Below are positions 25,291 through 35,889 of a DNA stretch of 61,818 nt, one piece after another. The translations under genes and the position numbers were made by a program. Origin of the DNA: Candidatus Coprenecus avistercoris (lineage in GTDB: Bacteria; Bacteroidota; Bacteroidia; Bacteroidales; UBA932); contig DVHI01000025.1 of assembly GCA_018712275.1 (NCBI GenBank), positions 1 through 61,818 of the forward strand, written 5' to 3'. The notes under the pieces were generated by a model. The model saw nothing but the letters and a program-made list of their open reading frames with translations. It did not search any database and was not told the origin of the DNA. The first letter of the stretch is position 1, and every line of letters starts with the position of its first letter.

Positions 25291-27726
25291 TCCGCCGCCC
25301 TGTCCGCCTCCAGCGAGGACTGCGAACGATGCATATCCGGCAGAGGACTGGGTGTTATAGATATCACCCTCTGCGGGGTTGGCGAATACCTTTATGGAGT
25401 AGCTGCCTGGCTGCAGGAAGCCGGTCTGGGATGCGGGTACGGTGAATGTGGTGCCGTCGACGGTCTCGCTGGCTCCGTTGTTGAAACTTACGGAGTAGGA
25501 TCCGGCGTTCTCCACCTCATCCCATGTTACCACAATGTCAGTAGCCTCGCCCTGAATCATTGCTGCGGGTGCGGCGGTTACGTTCTCAGGGGTAGGCAGA
25601 GCAGTGTTGACCTGGGTGGTGTCGTTGGACCATGCGAGGGACTCGATGGCTATCGGACCGGAGGCGTAGAGGTAGATGGAGGCCTGCTCGGCGATATCGG
25701 TAACGATGATCTTCTGGACATTGCCGTTGTTGACATTGGTGGCCGCGCCGCCTTTGACGGTACCGTTGAGAGCCACTGCGACATGGTTGCCGCTGAAGTC
25801 ATCGTAGTCAGCTGTCTTGATCAGGACGGAGCCGGGTTTGTCTACGAGGAACTCCAGACCACCGGCGGTGGGTGCACCTGCGGGATTGACCTCAGCCGCA
25901 GCTGTGAATTTGATCAGGCCGTCCTCGAGGAGGATAGTGTTCAATTCGGAAGCGATGAAGCGGAGCTGGTCCTTCACCTGGGTGACTTTCATCTCGCCGC
26001 TGAAAATGGAGGCGTCGGACAGATCCCAGGTCTTGGCGCCCTCGATCATGAGCAGTTCGTTGTCAATGGGGGGCTCTACGTAAGCTACCCTCCAGCGGGG
26101 ATCACCGGCACCGGCGGAGATGACGTTGGCGTTAGTGAGGTTGAATATAAAGCCCTCGGAATTGAAGCAGGGATCCGAACCGAGTACTGAACCTCCTCCG
26201 GCTGTTGCGGAAGTCTCGGGACATTTCTCTGTGAAGAAAGTCTCGGCTACATTGTAGTAGTAGTTTCCGGCGAATGTCATCTGGCTGGCATCCAGATTGG
26301 CGTCACTGGCGCTGATCATGGTCGAGAAGTCGGTCATATTCAGGAAGATGTTGTCTGTGACGGAAACCTTGCCTGCGGCGTCAGTGGCCCTGATACCTAT
26401 GATACCCCTGTTGTTGGTGGAGTTGTCTACAGTGCTGATACCCATGATGGTGTTGTTCTTCAGGCTGATGGCACCGCTGACCTTAACATCGGCATCCAGG
26501 CGGATGAAAGTTCTGAAACTGTTGTATATGGTGCTGTTCTGGATGGTGAGGTTGCCGAGGGTAGTAGTGGCCTGGCGGAGGTCGAATCCATCACCGCCGC
26601 TGCCGGGGATGTCGTAAATGGTGCAGCCGTCAACGGTGTAGCCTCCGAGGGTCATACCCTGGCCCCACTCATACATGATACCCTTGGAGTATCCGGTGAG
26701 AGTGCTGTTCTTGAAGGTGATGGAGCCGATCTGTACATCTGAGAGACCACCGCCGTTCTTGAGCTGGATGGCAAAGCCGAACTCGGACTCATTGCCGTTC
26801 CACTCCACGCCCTCGCTGTAGAAATGGTCGAGGGATGCGGTGTTGATGTGTACCTCACCGAGGATTACGGGACGGGTGCCGTCAGCGGCCTCATCGCCGT
26901 AAATCTCCATGTCACCGAGCAGGTCCACCTGGCCCAGTTCGTAGGGTGAGCCGTCCATGGTCAGCCTTACTTTTGGAGCCTTGTTGGCAAATGCAGCCTG
27001 CAGGTCGGCGAGGGTGGTTACCACAGCCTCCGAACCGTCGAATGCGGGCATGGTGTAGAGGCTGAGCTCACCACGGTTGGCGCTCATGAAATAGATGCCT
27101 ACGGTGTAGTTGGTGGAAGCTTTGAGCCCGGAGATAGTGGCGGTGTTGGTTGCAGGGTCCGAAATGTCCACGCGGACAGTCTCTCCGTCACGGGAAGTGC
27201 AGAGGACGTGGGTTACCGTAGGGTCGGGATCCTCAGTACTCCAGGAAATGGTGATAGAGTTGGAGGTACGCTCTGTGGCCACAGGGTTGAGGTTGCTGCG
27301 GACAGCATAGGTGGCGATGGAGTCAACGAACACTGACCATTTTGAGAAATCCTTGCTGTTGTCGGATACCTGAGCCTGTACACGGAAGTAATATATCTGG
27401 TCGGGGTCAAGCTGAACACCGTAAGGGACCTGGTCGGCCGTGACACTCAGGTCTTTAACGACATTTGCATACAATTTGCCTTCCGCGTTTGTAAATGCGC
27501 AGGAATCCTTGGCAATCTGCAGGGCGAACTTGTCGGAGCCGGTCACGAGGTCCCAGCTGAAGATGACGCTGTCTCCGTTGGAGATGGTGTAGTCGAGATT
27601 GAGCGGCTCAAGGCAGCGGGTGAGACTCAGCTCTGTAATCTCGTCCGTGACGCTGGTGCAGGATACGTAGATGCCGCCCATTACCAGCATTGCCGCAAAT
27701 ATTATGTTTTTAAATAACTTTTTCAT
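23458..27726 (-). CDS. large beta-helix lipoprotein (DUF4957/DUF5123-like) of the pectin locus
   Basis: The 1422-residue protein has a lipobox ending at Cys23 (YVSC). Two FN3-like domains occupy about 37-237. A right-handed beta-helix follows (about 238-548; GYSKGIMYEWGQG, NNTIMG) ending SAGAGDPRWRV. A CBM-like beta-sandwich spans about 555-705, another FN3 about 710-805, and then two near-identical beta-helix blocks lie at about 813-1120 and 1125-1422. Each block contains SIIYVSKEGSS, GNSNGFAR and EEWFSDMDEATATANGGAV. Such proteins follow SusCD in Bacteroidota pectin loci and probably bind or cut pectin at the cell surface. A lyase activity is possible but unproven. It lies 18 bases after susD. 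Confidence 0.8.
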   Translation of the reverse strand: MKKLFKNIIFAAMLVMGGIYVSCTSVTDEITELSLTRCLEPLNLDYTISNGDSVIFSWDLVTGSDKFALQIAKDSCAFTNAEGKLYANVVKDLSVTADQVPYGVQLDPDQIYYFRVQAQVSDNSKDFSKWSVFVDSIATYAVRSNLNPVATERTSNSITISWSTEDPDPTVTHVLCTSRDGETVRVDISDPATNTATISGLKASTNYTVGIYFMSANRGELSLYTMPAFDGSEAVVTTLADLQAAFANKAPKVRLTMDGSPYELGQVDLLGDMEIYGDEAADGTRPVILGEVHINTASLDHFYSEGVEWNGNESEFGFAIQLKNGGGLSDVQIGSITFKNSTLTGYSKGIMYEWGQGMTLGGYTVDGCTIYDIPGSGGDGFDLRQATTTLGNLTIQNSTIYNSFRTFIRLDADVKVSGAISLKNNTIMGISTVDNSTNNRGIIGIRATDAAGKVSVTDNIFLNMTDFSTMISASDANLDASQMTFAGNYYYNVAETFFTEKCPETSATAGGGSVLGSDPCFNSEGFIFNLTNANVISAGAGDPRWRVAYVEPPIDNELLMIEGAKTWDLSDASIFSGEMKVTQVKDQLRFIASELNTILLEDGLIKFTAAAEVNPAGAPTAGGLEFLVDKPGSVLIKTADYDDFSGNHVAVALNGTVKGGAATNVNNGNVQKIIVTDIAEQASIYLYASGPIAIESLAWSNDTTQVNTALPTPENVTAAPAAMIQGEATDIVVTWDEVENAGSYSVSFNNGASETVDGTTFTVPASQTGFLQPGSYSIKVFANPAEGDIYNTQSSAGYASFAVLAGGGQGGGTTVATADELFSALSAGVGNITLEAGTYDFTSLSATGLSEDGVYTVVSDLSLTADGDVNVIGAFKLGAGAGEITLDGISFSGNSEAIGNFFEDVEGETAAKSVTIRNCEIYGYGKSIIYVSKEGSSIGSVEFTGNDIHNMGTGQGSFDMRKGSVGSVTIQGNAIHDGSRDIVRADADVTGMSSMVIANNTFANITGGNSNGFARVRATVAGGITISNNLFLNMMSENYPFVHDNTVSTNTVNLANNYFFGYHEEWFSDMDEATATANGGAVLPSSPVANLDGGDYTLTNAVLMAKGIGAPAMNPQADMPSSSSIEVNSIDELVNAMASGANDLTLNAGTYDFRGTASEDGVYTATSDLSLRGNGDVTVIGAIKLGAGLNSLYLSGIHFDGAAQAIGNFLEDVEGETAAASVSVRNCEISGYAKSIIYVSKEGSSVGAVEFAGNLIHDMGTGQGSFDIRKGAATSLTVMNNTIYNGSRDIFRIDADVAGVNSVVVSNNTFYNITGGNSNGFARIRATVAGGITISNNIFVDMLSSNYPFVHTNTTDTNTVSVAGNFFYNFHEEWFSDMDEATATANGGAVLTASPVADAANGDFTVTDATVKAAGAGDGRWL

Positions 27727-27744
27727 CTGAGTGTAATTTGACTG

Positions 27745-29535
27745 TTAGTATCCGTAGTCGTTTTTCAGATAGCCCTGGCTGTTGGTAAGGGTTATGTCGA
27801 AGATGGGCCAGAACATGTGCTGGTTCGGGTCGGCCTGATACATGGCGTCGATGAGTTCGGTGTCGAAATCACTGAAGTAGTCCTCGGCCAGAATCCACTG
27901 GCTGCCTTCGGGGCTGATACCGGACTGGGCAGGATCGAGACCCCAGAAGGTCAGACCCATGCCGTCGGCGTTGTAGCTGTAATAAACCTCGTCGGTACGC
28001 TGTGCGAGGGCTGTCATTTCGGCCTTGGCCTCATCCAGTTTTGTATTCAGCAGGTTCCATCTGATAAGATCGGCCTTGCGGAGGAACTCGCCCACGAACT
28101 CGAGAGCACGCTCGTCCACGATGGCGTTGAATACTGCATTTTTGTCGGCGAGACCATTGATATAATTTGTAACCATGGACTCGTTGCCGGCATATGCCCT
28201 TTCCCTTACCTGGCTAAGGAAATCTTTGGCTTCATTAAGATTGCCCAGCTCATTGGTTATCTCGGCGGCCATCAGGAGAATGTCAGAGTAGCGCATTACT
28301 ACAGGCTTCAGACCGTCGTCGTTACCTCCGCCGTAAGGCTGCACGTCCATCCATTCGAAGCGGTATTTGCCGAAGTACCACATGTCGATGCCTGCGGGCT
28401 CCTGGCCGTCCTCGATCCAGTTGAAGTTGACGCAGCTGACATCCCTGCGGGTGTCCTGAGCCTCGTACTTGAAATAGAGGGTAGGCACGGGACCTACGTC
28501 TCCTCCACGGTTCGCTGCAGTTCCGATATAGGCTGTGCCCTCATGACTGCCGGCAAAATGGTAGTTCCACCTGCCGCGGCCGTCGCTGAAAGGTATGCTG
28601 TAGAGGACTTCTTTACCGGCGGTAAGGTCGTAGTTGTTGAAGTTGCGCCACAGCTGCTCGTAGGAGCTCTCCAGATGAGCTGTTCCGCTTTCGATTACCA
28701 TTTTCAGGTATTTCAGGGCATTGGGATACAGGACAGATGCCTGGAGCTGGGGCTCGTCGGTCTTTCTTACAGAACCGACATTGCCGGTGCCTACTGTTCC
28801 GTTTTCGGGACGGAGGGCATAACCGGAGGCGAACAGGGCTATACGGGCGTAGAGACCGCAGGCGAAGGCCTTGTTGATCCTGTCGGTAGTGGCAGTCTGG
28901 GTGGACTGACCGGGCCAGTAGAGGTAGTTGATGGCTTCCTCCAGATCGGCGAGTATGTGTACGAAGATGGTGTCACGGCTGCTCTTGGCCATGAAGATAT
29001 TGTCGGAGTTGATGGGCTCGAAACGGGCGGGCACGTCTCCCCATGCCTTGATCAGGTCGTAGTAGATCATGGCTCTGAGGGTGAGGGCCTCTCCAAGGAG
29101 ATATGCCATATCGGGCTGGTTCTCGATATCACCGTAGGTGCGGAGTCCCTCGATAGCCAGGTTGGCTCTCTCGATACCTACGAACATCTCGTTGTAGGGA
29201 CCGTTGTCGAGATTTAGCTGAGTGTTGTTTGTGGTAGGATTGTACTGGGCAAGCTGTTTGCCGGTGGTGTTGGTTCCGTTGTACCACTCGACATCGGTGT
29301 TGAATCCGTACCATGGCAGGAAACGGCCGCGGTAGTTGTTGGTGTGGCCGAAGGTCTCCGAGATGGAGAAGATGGCGTACTCGGACAGAGTGTAGTTGGA
29401 GTAAACGTTGCTCTCGTCTGCTGCTGAGGGTGCCTTCACGTCGAAGAAACCTTCCTCGGAACATGAGGACAGGGACATCACGGCTACGGCTGCGAGTACA
29501 CTTGCGAATATTTTAATATGTGTCTTCATATTCAT
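27745..29535 (-). CDS. SusD/RagB-like surface glycan-binding lipoprotein
   Basis: The 596-residue lipoprotein (signal ending LSSC, Cys25) has the SusD TPR-containing fold: YLLGEALTLRAMIYYDLIKAWGDVP, where the SusD helix pair usually lies, and RYSDILLMAAEITNELGNLN and IVDERALEFVGEFLRKADLIRW in the C-terminal half. SusD proteins cap the paired SusC porin and capture oligosaccharides. It starts 7 bases after the SusC stop. Given the neighbours, the ligand is probably homogalacturonan oligomers. Confidence 0.95.
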   Translation of the reverse strand: MNMKTHIKIFASVLAAVAVMSLSSCSEEGFFDVKAPSAADESNVYSNYTLSEYAIFSISETFGHTNNYRGRFLPWYGFNTDVEWYNGTNTTGKQLAQYNPTTNNTQLNLDNGPYNEMFVGIERANLAIEGLRTYGDIENQPDMAYLLGEALTLRAMIYYDLIKAWGDVPARFEPINSDNIFMAKSSRDTIFVHILADLEEAINYLYWPGQSTQTATTDRINKAFACGLYARIALFASGYALRPENGTVGTGNVGSVRKTDEPQLQASVLYPNALKYLKMVIESGTAHLESSYEQLWRNFNNYDLTAGKEVLYSIPFSDGRGRWNYHFAGSHEGTAYIGTAANRGGDVGPVPTLYFKYEAQDTRRDVSCVNFNWIEDGQEPAGIDMWYFGKYRFEWMDVQPYGGGNDDGLKPVVMRYSDILLMAAEITNELGNLNEAKDFLSQVRERAYAGNESMVTNYINGLADKNAVFNAIVDERALEFVGEFLRKADLIRWNLLNTKLDEAKAEMTALAQRTDEVYYSYNADGMGLTFWGLDPAQSGISPEGSQWILAEDYFSDFDTELIDAMYQADPNQHMFWPIFDITLTNSQGYLKNDYGY

Positions 29536-29542
29536 GTCTGTG

Positions 29543-32500
29543 TTAGAATGTCAGGTTGATACCGAATACAAAACCGATGCTCTTGGGATATGCGGAGTAA
29601 TCCACGCCAGGAGACAAGGGAGTGTCACGCCTTGTGTCCACCTCGGGGTCGTAGCCGGAGTAGTTGGTCCAGCAGAAGAGGTTGGTACCGGTGGCGTAGA
29701 TACGGAGCTTGCGGATGTAGGCCCTGCTGGTCCACTTCTCGGGGAAGGTGTAGCCGATGGTAGCGGACTGAAGCCTCAGGTAGGAGCCGTCCTCCACTGC
29801 CCAGTCGGAGAAGACTGCGTTGCCGACTGCGGGCGACCACATGGTGGTGCCGGCGTTCATGGCTGCGAGGGCGTCGGGGTCTGTTACGAGCTCACCGGTC
29901 TCCCAGTCTACGTTGGTCCAGCGGTTTTCTACGTTCATCTGCTTGATGAGGTTACGGTTGTAGTACTTCCTGGAAGAGGTGAACTCTATCTTGTTGGCGT
30001 TGTAAACCTCGTTGCCGTAGCTGTAGGCGAAGTTGGCCGAGAAGTCCACTCCGTAGACGTATCCCGAGAGGGAGAAACCGCCGGCGAAGAGAGGATTGGC
30101 GTCGCCTATCACTTCCTTATCGGCTGTGGTGATGACACCGTCGCCGTCCAGGTCCTTGAGCTTGAGAGCTCCGGGGCGGAGGTAGTCGGCACCGATGATG
30201 GCGGAGGCGTCAGCAATGCCCTCCTTCAGTACCCACTCACCGTCGATGAAGTCGAAGTCCTCCACTTCGTAGCGTCCGTCATTGCGGTAACCGTACATAG
30301 AGCCGATAGGCAGGCCCACTTCCACGATGTAGTCGGTGCCGATCTCGGTGGATGCCCACTGGGTGGCATACTCGATACGGTCAAGTCCTCCAAGGTCGGT
30401 GACGCGGTTCTGGTTGAAGGCGATGTTGGCGTTGAAGGACAGGTCGAAGTTCTGTTTGCGCACGATGGGCAGGTTGATGGTGGCCTCGATACCTCTGTTG
30501 CGGGTAGAACCGATGTTGCGGTACTGGGTCTCATAGCCGCTGCCTGCGATGGGGAACTCGATCAGCAGGTCCTTGGTGTCGTTCTGATAGACCTCCACGG
30601 ATCCGGAGAACCGTCCCTGGAAGAAGCTGAAGTCCAGTCCGATGTTGTGGGTCATGGTGGTCTCCCACTTCAGGTCGGGGTTGCTCATCACCGTACCTGT
30701 GGTGTAGTAGGTGTTGCCCATGCTTATCCACGAGGTAGAGCTTCCGTTGTACACGCGGTTGATCTGGTTTGCCGGGATATTGTTGTTACCGGCAGTACCG
30801 TAGCTGTAACGTATCTTCAACTCGTCCAGCCATCCCTTTGCGCCCTGCATCCAGGGTTCGGCGGATATACGCCAGGAAGCGGCTGCGGAAGGGAAGAATC
30901 CCCACTCGTTGCCGGGTCCGAACTTGGAGGAACCGTCCGCACGGACAGTGGCTCCGATGGAGTAGCGCTCGTCGAACTCGTAGTTGGCCCTGAAGAAGCC
31001 TGAGAGCAGCCTGTCATCGGGGTCGAAGTAATCCTCATACGAGATGGGAGTACCGGTACTCATGAAGTTCCAGGACATGTCGGAGTCGAAGGACTCGGGG
31101 AAGTTCTCGACCATTGAGGTGATCTGATGGCTCTTAGTGATGATCATCTCCTCACCGAGGATGAAGTTGAGCCTGTGCCTGTCATCATCGAACACGTCCT
31201 CGAAGTCATAGCTGAGGGTGTTGGTGTTGCGGTATCTCTGATAGGAGCGGTCTGTGTAGCGGGCTGCAGGCAGGTTCTTGTAGGTAGCTGTGTTGGCCAC
31301 ATAGTAGGTGGTGAGGCCGTAGAAGCGGTTGTCCATCTGACGGTAGTCCTGCAGACCTCCCTCGACTTTCAGGCGGAGGTTGGGGATAATCTCCCAGGTC
31401 ACTGCTCCGTTGGCATTCCACTGGGTACGGGTCCTCTTGGAGTCGTTGTCGGCCACTGAGAGGAGCGGGGGTGCGTTGTCGCCGTAGTCCTCCTCAAGGT
31501 CTACGTTCTGAATAGATGAGGAGATGGGTATCGGAGTATAGGATACGGCGTGTTTCAGACGTCCGTTTCCGGAAGTAGAGCCGGCGTCGTTCATGGAGTT
31601 GGCGCCTGAGCCGCGGGTATTCATGTTGGAGTAGCGCACGTTGACATCGAAGGTCAGAGACTTGTGGGGTCTGTACTGAGCCTTCAGGTTGAGGTTATCA
31701 CGGGCGTATGAAGAACCCATCATGATGGCTTGATCGTCCATGTGGGCGTAGCCGAGGGTCCAGTTATAGTTGTCGCCGCTGCCGGATACGGTCACGTCGG
31801 TGTTCCAGGTCTGGCCGGTGTTGCCGAAGACCATGCCGACCCAGTCGTTGGTGGGCAGGCCGTAGTACAGGTCGATGTCGTCGTAGCTGCCGAAGAAGGG
31901 CTCGTAGTTGTCGGAGATGTTGTCCCTGATAAGGCCGAGCTCATACTGGAATCTTACGAAGTTCTCGGAGTCCATGGTCTGGATGGCGTCGCGGTTGGCC
32001 ATCCATTTCTGGCCGTAGTAGGCATTGACGCTGACAGACACCTTGCGTCCTTTCTCACCGCTCTTGGTGGTGATGATGACTACTCCGTTGGCACCGCGGG
32101 AACCGTAGATGGCGGTCGAGAAGGCATCCTTCAGCACGTCCATGGACTGGATTTCGGAAGCGGCGATATCGTTGATGTTGTCCACAGGGAAACCGTCCAC
32201 GATGTACAGAGGCGAGGAGTCCTGGGTGATGGATCCGCCTCCGCGGACACGGATCTTGATGTCGGCGTCAGGGTCACCCTCAGTGGTGGTTACCGACACA
32301 CCGGCCATCCTTCCGGTCAGGGCCTGGGATACGCTGGTTACGGGCTGCTCTGTAATCTTCTCGTTGCTGATGGATGATACGGAGCCGAGGAGGTCGCGGC
32401 GCTTTACGGTGGCATAACCGATCACAACGGTCTCCTCCAGCATCGTCACGTCCTCTTCCATGACGACGTCGATGACGGTGCGTCCGTTTACCGGAATGAT

Positions 32501-32749
32501 CTGATCTTTCATTCCGATGAAGATAAACTGCAGATTGGAGGCGTTGATGTCAGGAACTTCTATGACATACGCACCGTCCAGATCTGTCTGAGTTCCGAGA
32601 GTGGTGCCCTCGACTACGACGCTGACGCCCGGAAGGGGCTCGCCGTTCGAGTCTGTGACCACACCTCTTACCTCCTGGGCGTAGAGTGCTGTGGACATGC
32701 ACAGCAGGGCCGCCAGAAGAAGGTACAGTTTTTTAGATAATTCTCGCAT
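29543..32749 (-). CDS. SusC/RagA-like TonB-dependent outer membrane transporter
   Basis: The 1068-residue protein begins with a signal peptide (ending STALYAQ), a carboxypeptidase-D-like beta domain (EVRGVVTDSNGEPLPGVSVV, to about 100), a TonB-box region near EETVVIGYATVKRRDL, and the plug (ALTGRMAGVSVTTTEGDPDA, PLYIVDGFPVD, AIYGSRGANGVVIITTKSG). A 22-strand barrel follows, ending in the aromatic GFVFGINLTF. It imports oligosaccharides with energy from TonB. It is followed directly by susD. Its 5' gap to the PL1 gene is 37 bases with no GTGCACG site, so it is likely driven from the GH28 promoter. Confidence 0.96.
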   Translation of the reverse strand: MRELSKKLYLLLAALLCMSTALYAQEVRGVVTDSNGEPLPGVSVVVEGTTLGTQTDLDGAYVIEVPDINASNLQFIFIGMKDQIIPVNGRTVIDVVMEEDVTMLEETVVIGYATVKRRDLLGSVSSISNEKITEQPVTSVSQALTGRMAGVSVTTTEGDPDADIKIRVRGGGSITQDSSPLYIVDGFPVDNINDIAASEIQSMDVLKDAFSTAIYGSRGANGVVIITTKSGEKGRKVSVSVNAYYGQKWMANRDAIQTMDSENFVRFQYELGLIRDNISDNYEPFFGSYDDIDLYYGLPTNDWVGMVFGNTGQTWNTDVTVSGSGDNYNWTLGYAHMDDQAIMMGSSYARDNLNLKAQYRPHKSLTFDVNVRYSNMNTRGSGANSMNDAGSTSGNGRLKHAVSYTPIPISSSIQNVDLEEDYGDNAPPLLSVADNDSKRTRTQWNANGAVTWEIIPNLRLKVEGGLQDYRQMDNRFYGLTTYYVANTATYKNLPAARYTDRSYQRYRNTNTLSYDFEDVFDDDRHRLNFILGEEMIITKSHQITSMVENFPESFDSDMSWNFMSTGTPISYEDYFDPDDRLLSGFFRANYEFDERYSIGATVRADGSSKFGPGNEWGFFPSAAASWRISAEPWMQGAKGWLDELKIRYSYGTAGNNNIPANQINRVYNGSSTSWISMGNTYYTTGTVMSNPDLKWETTMTHNIGLDFSFFQGRFSGSVEVYQNDTKDLLIEFPIAGSGYETQYRNIGSTRNRGIEATINLPIVRKQNFDLSFNANIAFNQNRVTDLGGLDRIEYATQWASTEIGTDYIVEVGLPIGSMYGYRNDGRYEVEDFDFIDGEWVLKEGIADASAIIGADYLRPGALKLKDLDGDGVITTADKEVIGDANPLFAGGFSLSGYVYGVDFSANFAYSYGNEVYNANKIEFTSSRKYYNRNLIKQMNVENRWTNVDWETGELVTDPDALAAMNAGTTMWSPAVGNAVFSDWAVEDGSYLRLQSATIGYTFPEKWTSRAYIRKLRIYATGTNLFCWTNYSGYDPEVDTRRDTPLSPGVDYSAYPKSIGFVFGINLTF

Positions 32750-32786
32750 AAGACGATTGTTTGTATTGGTTAATAATTGATATGGT

Positions 32787-34634
32787 TTATTTTATTATGT
32801 CCTTTACCAGCCAGTGGAGCCATAATTCGAGGTTGGTGTACCGTCCGGTAGGGTCGAGGGTTGTGGCTGAGCCGTCGGCGGGGTTGGTCTTCACGAGACC
32901 GAAATGATCCTCCCAGTCGTCGGGGATGCCGTCTCCGTCGGTGTCGGTCCATGGTTCTCCGGATGTATATGTGGGCCAGCCGCCCACGTCATTCTGGGAG
33001 TCAATGATACCTCCCGTGGAACCATTGGAGCCTGGGGCGGTGTAGGTGCCTCCGCGTGTGTCATTGATGATTCTTTCGTCCACGGCATCCCTGTGCAGGG
33101 AGGCTCCTACATGCTCCAGAACACTGGCATATGCGTCCTGTGCACTCTGCATGTCGATGTATGAGCCGTTGTATGAGATGTCGAAGGGACTTTCGGAGCG
33201 GATGGACTCCTCTCCGCCGTCAGGGGTGCCTTTGGGCTGCAGGCCGAGCCAGTTGTCGGCATTGACTTCGTCGATAAGGCTCATGTAACTGGGATTCATG
33301 TAAGGAGAGCTGCCGTCGAATACGTTGCCAGAGAGGTGGAATTTGCCCCATTCTCCAAGATTTGCGGGATCATGGTCACTGCCTCCCTCATCTTCATTGG
33401 GACTGAAAATCCTGTCGACCAGGTCCTTCTTCTGATTGGTGGCCGCTCCCGGCTTGTAATAGTTGTTTATGAAGTTGAATGAGCCGCCCTCTCCGGCATA
33501 GCCGCCGTTGACAGGCCCCCAGTTGTAGAATACGTTGTTGACTATCTCTGTCTTTTCGTTTTCGGGTTTGCCGGTGTAGCGGCTGCCGCATAGACGGGGG
33601 GTACGGCTGGAGTTGTGGGCAATGAGGTTGTGGTGGAAGGATGCGGGGGTGCCTCCCCAGATGCCGCCGTAGCCGTGATTGCCCTTGGGATGGACTGAGT
33701 TGCGCAGGCTCTCGCTGAGGATGCACCACTGCATGGTGAAGTTGGAGTTGTCGTATGCGGAGGCGCACTCATCGGTGCTCCAGCTGAAGGAGCAGTGGTC
33801 GATGATGATGTTGGAGTGGTCCCGGGCGAACAGGGCGTCGGCGTCCTTTTCACCGCTGCCGTTGCCGTCACCGGTCCTTACCCGGATGAAGCGGATGATG
33901 ACGTTGTCGGCCTTGATGTTTATGGGATAACCGGCCAGGCAGATACCGTCGCCGGGAGCGGTCTGGCCCGCGATCGTTATGTCTCCGTCGTTGATGTCCA
34001 GGCTGCGGGAGAGGTTGATGGTGCCTCCCACATCGAAGACAATGGTGCGGGGTCCCTCGTGGTCAATGGCCCAGCGGAGGGAGCCGGTACCGTTGTCATT
34101 GAGGTTGGTCACGCGGTATATCTCTCCTCCGCGGCCGCCGGTGGTGAACATTCCGCAGCCCTGGGCTGTGGGGAAGGCCCTTACCAGCTCATCATTCTCA
34201 TCCTCAGGAAGTCCCAGTTCGGCTATGAGGTCATCTGTGACCTCCGGGGGCTCGGGGAGACCTCCGGGAATGCCTTCCACGGCTTCGGAGAATTCCGAGT
34301 CAGTCAGGCCGCTGTGGCTTCTTACCGAGAAGCTGTATGCGGTTCCTGTGACCAGTTCAGACAGTACAACTGCCGTATCCTTGGTAGAACTGGCCGAATG
34401 CTGCTCTCCGTCCGCCTCCAGGAGCCTCCAGTAATAGTAGTCAGCTCCATTCACGGGACTCCAGGCAAATGTCAGGGATGTCCCGTCAGAGGCGACCAGG
34501 CGTACGTTCTGCGGTACTCCGCCGTTAAGATCCTCTTCCTCCGGCACAGGGGTCTTGTCACATCCGCAGAAGATAGCGGACGGGGAGGCCAGCAGGAGTG
34601 CCAGGAGGGTCAACTGTCTAAGATTATTTTTCAT
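32787..34634 (-). CDS. PL1-type pectate lyase lipoprotein with FN3 domain
   Basis: The chosen start [20 protein letters not shown] gives 615 residues and a lipobox ending FCGC. An FN3 domain (about 37-123; [20 protein letters not shown]) precedes the beta-helix lyase (about 150-480): [54 protein letters not shown] and [17 protein letters not shown]. The latter carries the Arg typical of PL1. The end carries a Ca2+-binding-like [17 protein letters not shown]. It cleaves polygalacturonate by beta-elimination, giving unsaturated ends for GH105/KduI. It overlaps the GH105 stop by 11 bases, so translation may be coupled. Confidence 0.93.
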   Translation of the reverse strand: MKNNLRQLTLLALLLASPSAIFCGCDKTPVPEEEDLNGGVPQNVRLVASDGTSLTFAWSPVNGADYYYWRLLEADGEQHSASSTKDTAVVLSELVTGTAYSFSVRSHSGLTDSEFSEAVEGIPGGLPEPPEVTDDLIAELGLPEDENDELVRAFPTAQGCGMFTTGGRGGEIYRVTNLNDNGTGSLRWAIDHEGPRTIVFDVGGTINLSRSLDINDGDITIAGQTAPGDGICLAGYPINIKADNVIIRFIRVRTGDGNGSGEKDADALFARDHSNIIIDHCSFSWSTDECASAYDNSNFTMQWCILSESLRNSVHPKGNHGYGGIWGGTPASFHHNLIAHNSSRTPRLCGSRYTGKPENEKTEIVNNVFYNWGPVNGGYAGEGGSFNFINNYYKPGAATNQKKDLVDRIFSPNEDEGGSDHDPANLGEWGKFHLSGNVFDGSSPYMNPSYMSLIDEVNADNWLGLQPKGTPDGGEESIRSESPFDISYNGSYIDMQSAQDAYASVLEHVGASLHRDAVDERIINDTRGGTYTAPGSNGSTGGIIDSQNDVGGWPTYTSGEPWTDTDGDGIPDDWEDHFGLVKTNPADGSATTLDPTGRYTNLELWLHWLVKDIIK

Positions 34635-35868
34635 TGAAAAGTCTGTCATATTCGAGGCTTGCGTTGATGTAGGGGCCTACGCCCTTGGGGTCATTGCTGC
34701 GTCTCTTCTCGTTGATATAATATTCGTAGTCGCCGCTGCGGTTCTCCTTGCCGCCGAGTCCTGCCACTTCGCAGCAGTCCTTGATGGCGGGGAGGCCCTG
34801 CTCATCGGTGTATAGGAAATAGTCGAGGAAGCCCTCGTAGGTGCTCCTGGCCCAGTCCTTGAGGTCGGGGGATAGGTAGCCCATGCGGACTCCTTTGAGG
34901 AGGGAGTAGGAGAACATGGCGGAGCAGGTGGCCTCGAGGTAGTTGCCCTCGCGTCCGGGGCAGTCGAGGACCTGGTACCACATACCAGTGACGGGGTCGG
35001 CGTAGTCGGGCAATACTTCGTAGATGCCCTGCAGTACGGCGATGAGGGAGTCGCGGCCTTCAGTTCCGGCGGGAATGTAGTCCAGGGCGTCCACTATGCC
35101 CATGGTGTACCAGCCCAGGGCCCTGCCCCAGGCGTGGTCGGACTGTCCGGTGAGGGAGTCGCTCCAGAACATCTGCCGGGACTCGTCCCAGGCGTGGCGG
35201 TAGAGGCCGGTGGCGGGGTCATAGGTGTGTTTCGCCACTGTGAGGAAATGGTCGATGACGTCCCTGTAGATGGAGTCTCTGTCTTCAGGGGCATCATAGA
35301 CGGTCGCATAGTGGGCATAGAAGGGCTGGGCCATGTAGAGGCCGTCGAGCCACATCTGATGGGGGTAGGTCTGCTTGTGCCAGAAGCCGCCTTCGGAGGT
35401 GCGGGGATGGTCCTTCAGCTGGTCGCGGAGGGTCTGCATGGCGGTCATCCAGCGGGCGTCGCCGGTGCGGTCATAGAGGACGAAGAGGGCGTTGCCGGGG
35501 CATACGTGGTCGGTGTTGAAGTTGGACTTCTTGTATTTGTAAATCACTCCGGCGGAGTCCACGGCCTTACCGTACCAGTCCAGCACGTAGTCGAAGATGT
35601 CCTGATACTCAGGAGCCTCGCCGTATGCCTCCCATACATCGAGGAAGGACATGAGTTCGAGTCCGGTAGTATAGTTCCACTTGAGCCTGCCCTCCATTCC
35701 GTCCAGATAGGTGCCGTCGGGGCAGCGGGTCATCTCGGCCCGGACCATGCTCAGAGCATTGGCCTTGCCGTCAATGCGGGAGTCCCCTGATGAGCAGGAT
35801 GCGGTCAGCAGGAGGAGTGCCCCTGCCGCCGCTGCTGCGATTATTGATATTGTAGTGTGCTGTTTCAT
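34624..35868 (-). CDS. GH105 unsaturated galacturonyl/rhamnogalacturonyl hydrolase
   Basis: The 414-residue protein has a lipoprotein signal (LLTASC, Cys25) and the (alpha/alpha)6 barrel of GH105 (YteR/YesR-like). [27 protein letters not shown] with the likely catalytic Asp near residue 172, [13 protein letters not shown] near 229, and [18 protein letters not shown] are visible. It hydrates and releases the terminal unsaturated uronic acid left by the lyase, feeding KduI. The lipid anchor suggests periplasm or surface. It lies in the middle of the pectin operon, 22 bases after the CE12-CE8 gene. Confidence 0.94.
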   Translation of the reverse strand: MKQHTTISIIAAAAAGALLLLTASCSSGDSRIDGKANALSMVRAEMTRCPDGTYLDGMEGRLKWNYTTGLELMSFLDVWEAYGEAPEYQDIFDYVLDWYGKAVDSAGVIYKYKKSNFNTDHVCPGNALFVLYDRTGDARWMTAMQTLRDQLKDHPRTSEGGFWHKQTYPHQMWLDGLYMAQPFYAHYATVYDAPEDRDSIYRDVIDHFLTVAKHTYDPATGLYRHAWDESRQMFWSDSLTGQSDHAWGRALGWYTMGIVDALDYIPAGTEGRDSLIAVLQGIYEVLPDYADPVTGMWYQVLDCPGREGNYLEATCSAMFSYSLLKGVRMGYLSPDLKDWARSTYEGFLDYFLYTDEQGLPAIKDCCEVAGLGGKENRSGDYEYYINEKRRSNDPKGVGPYINASLEYDRLFNEK

Positions 35869-35889
35869 ATTGTCCTTGCTTGTATTGTC

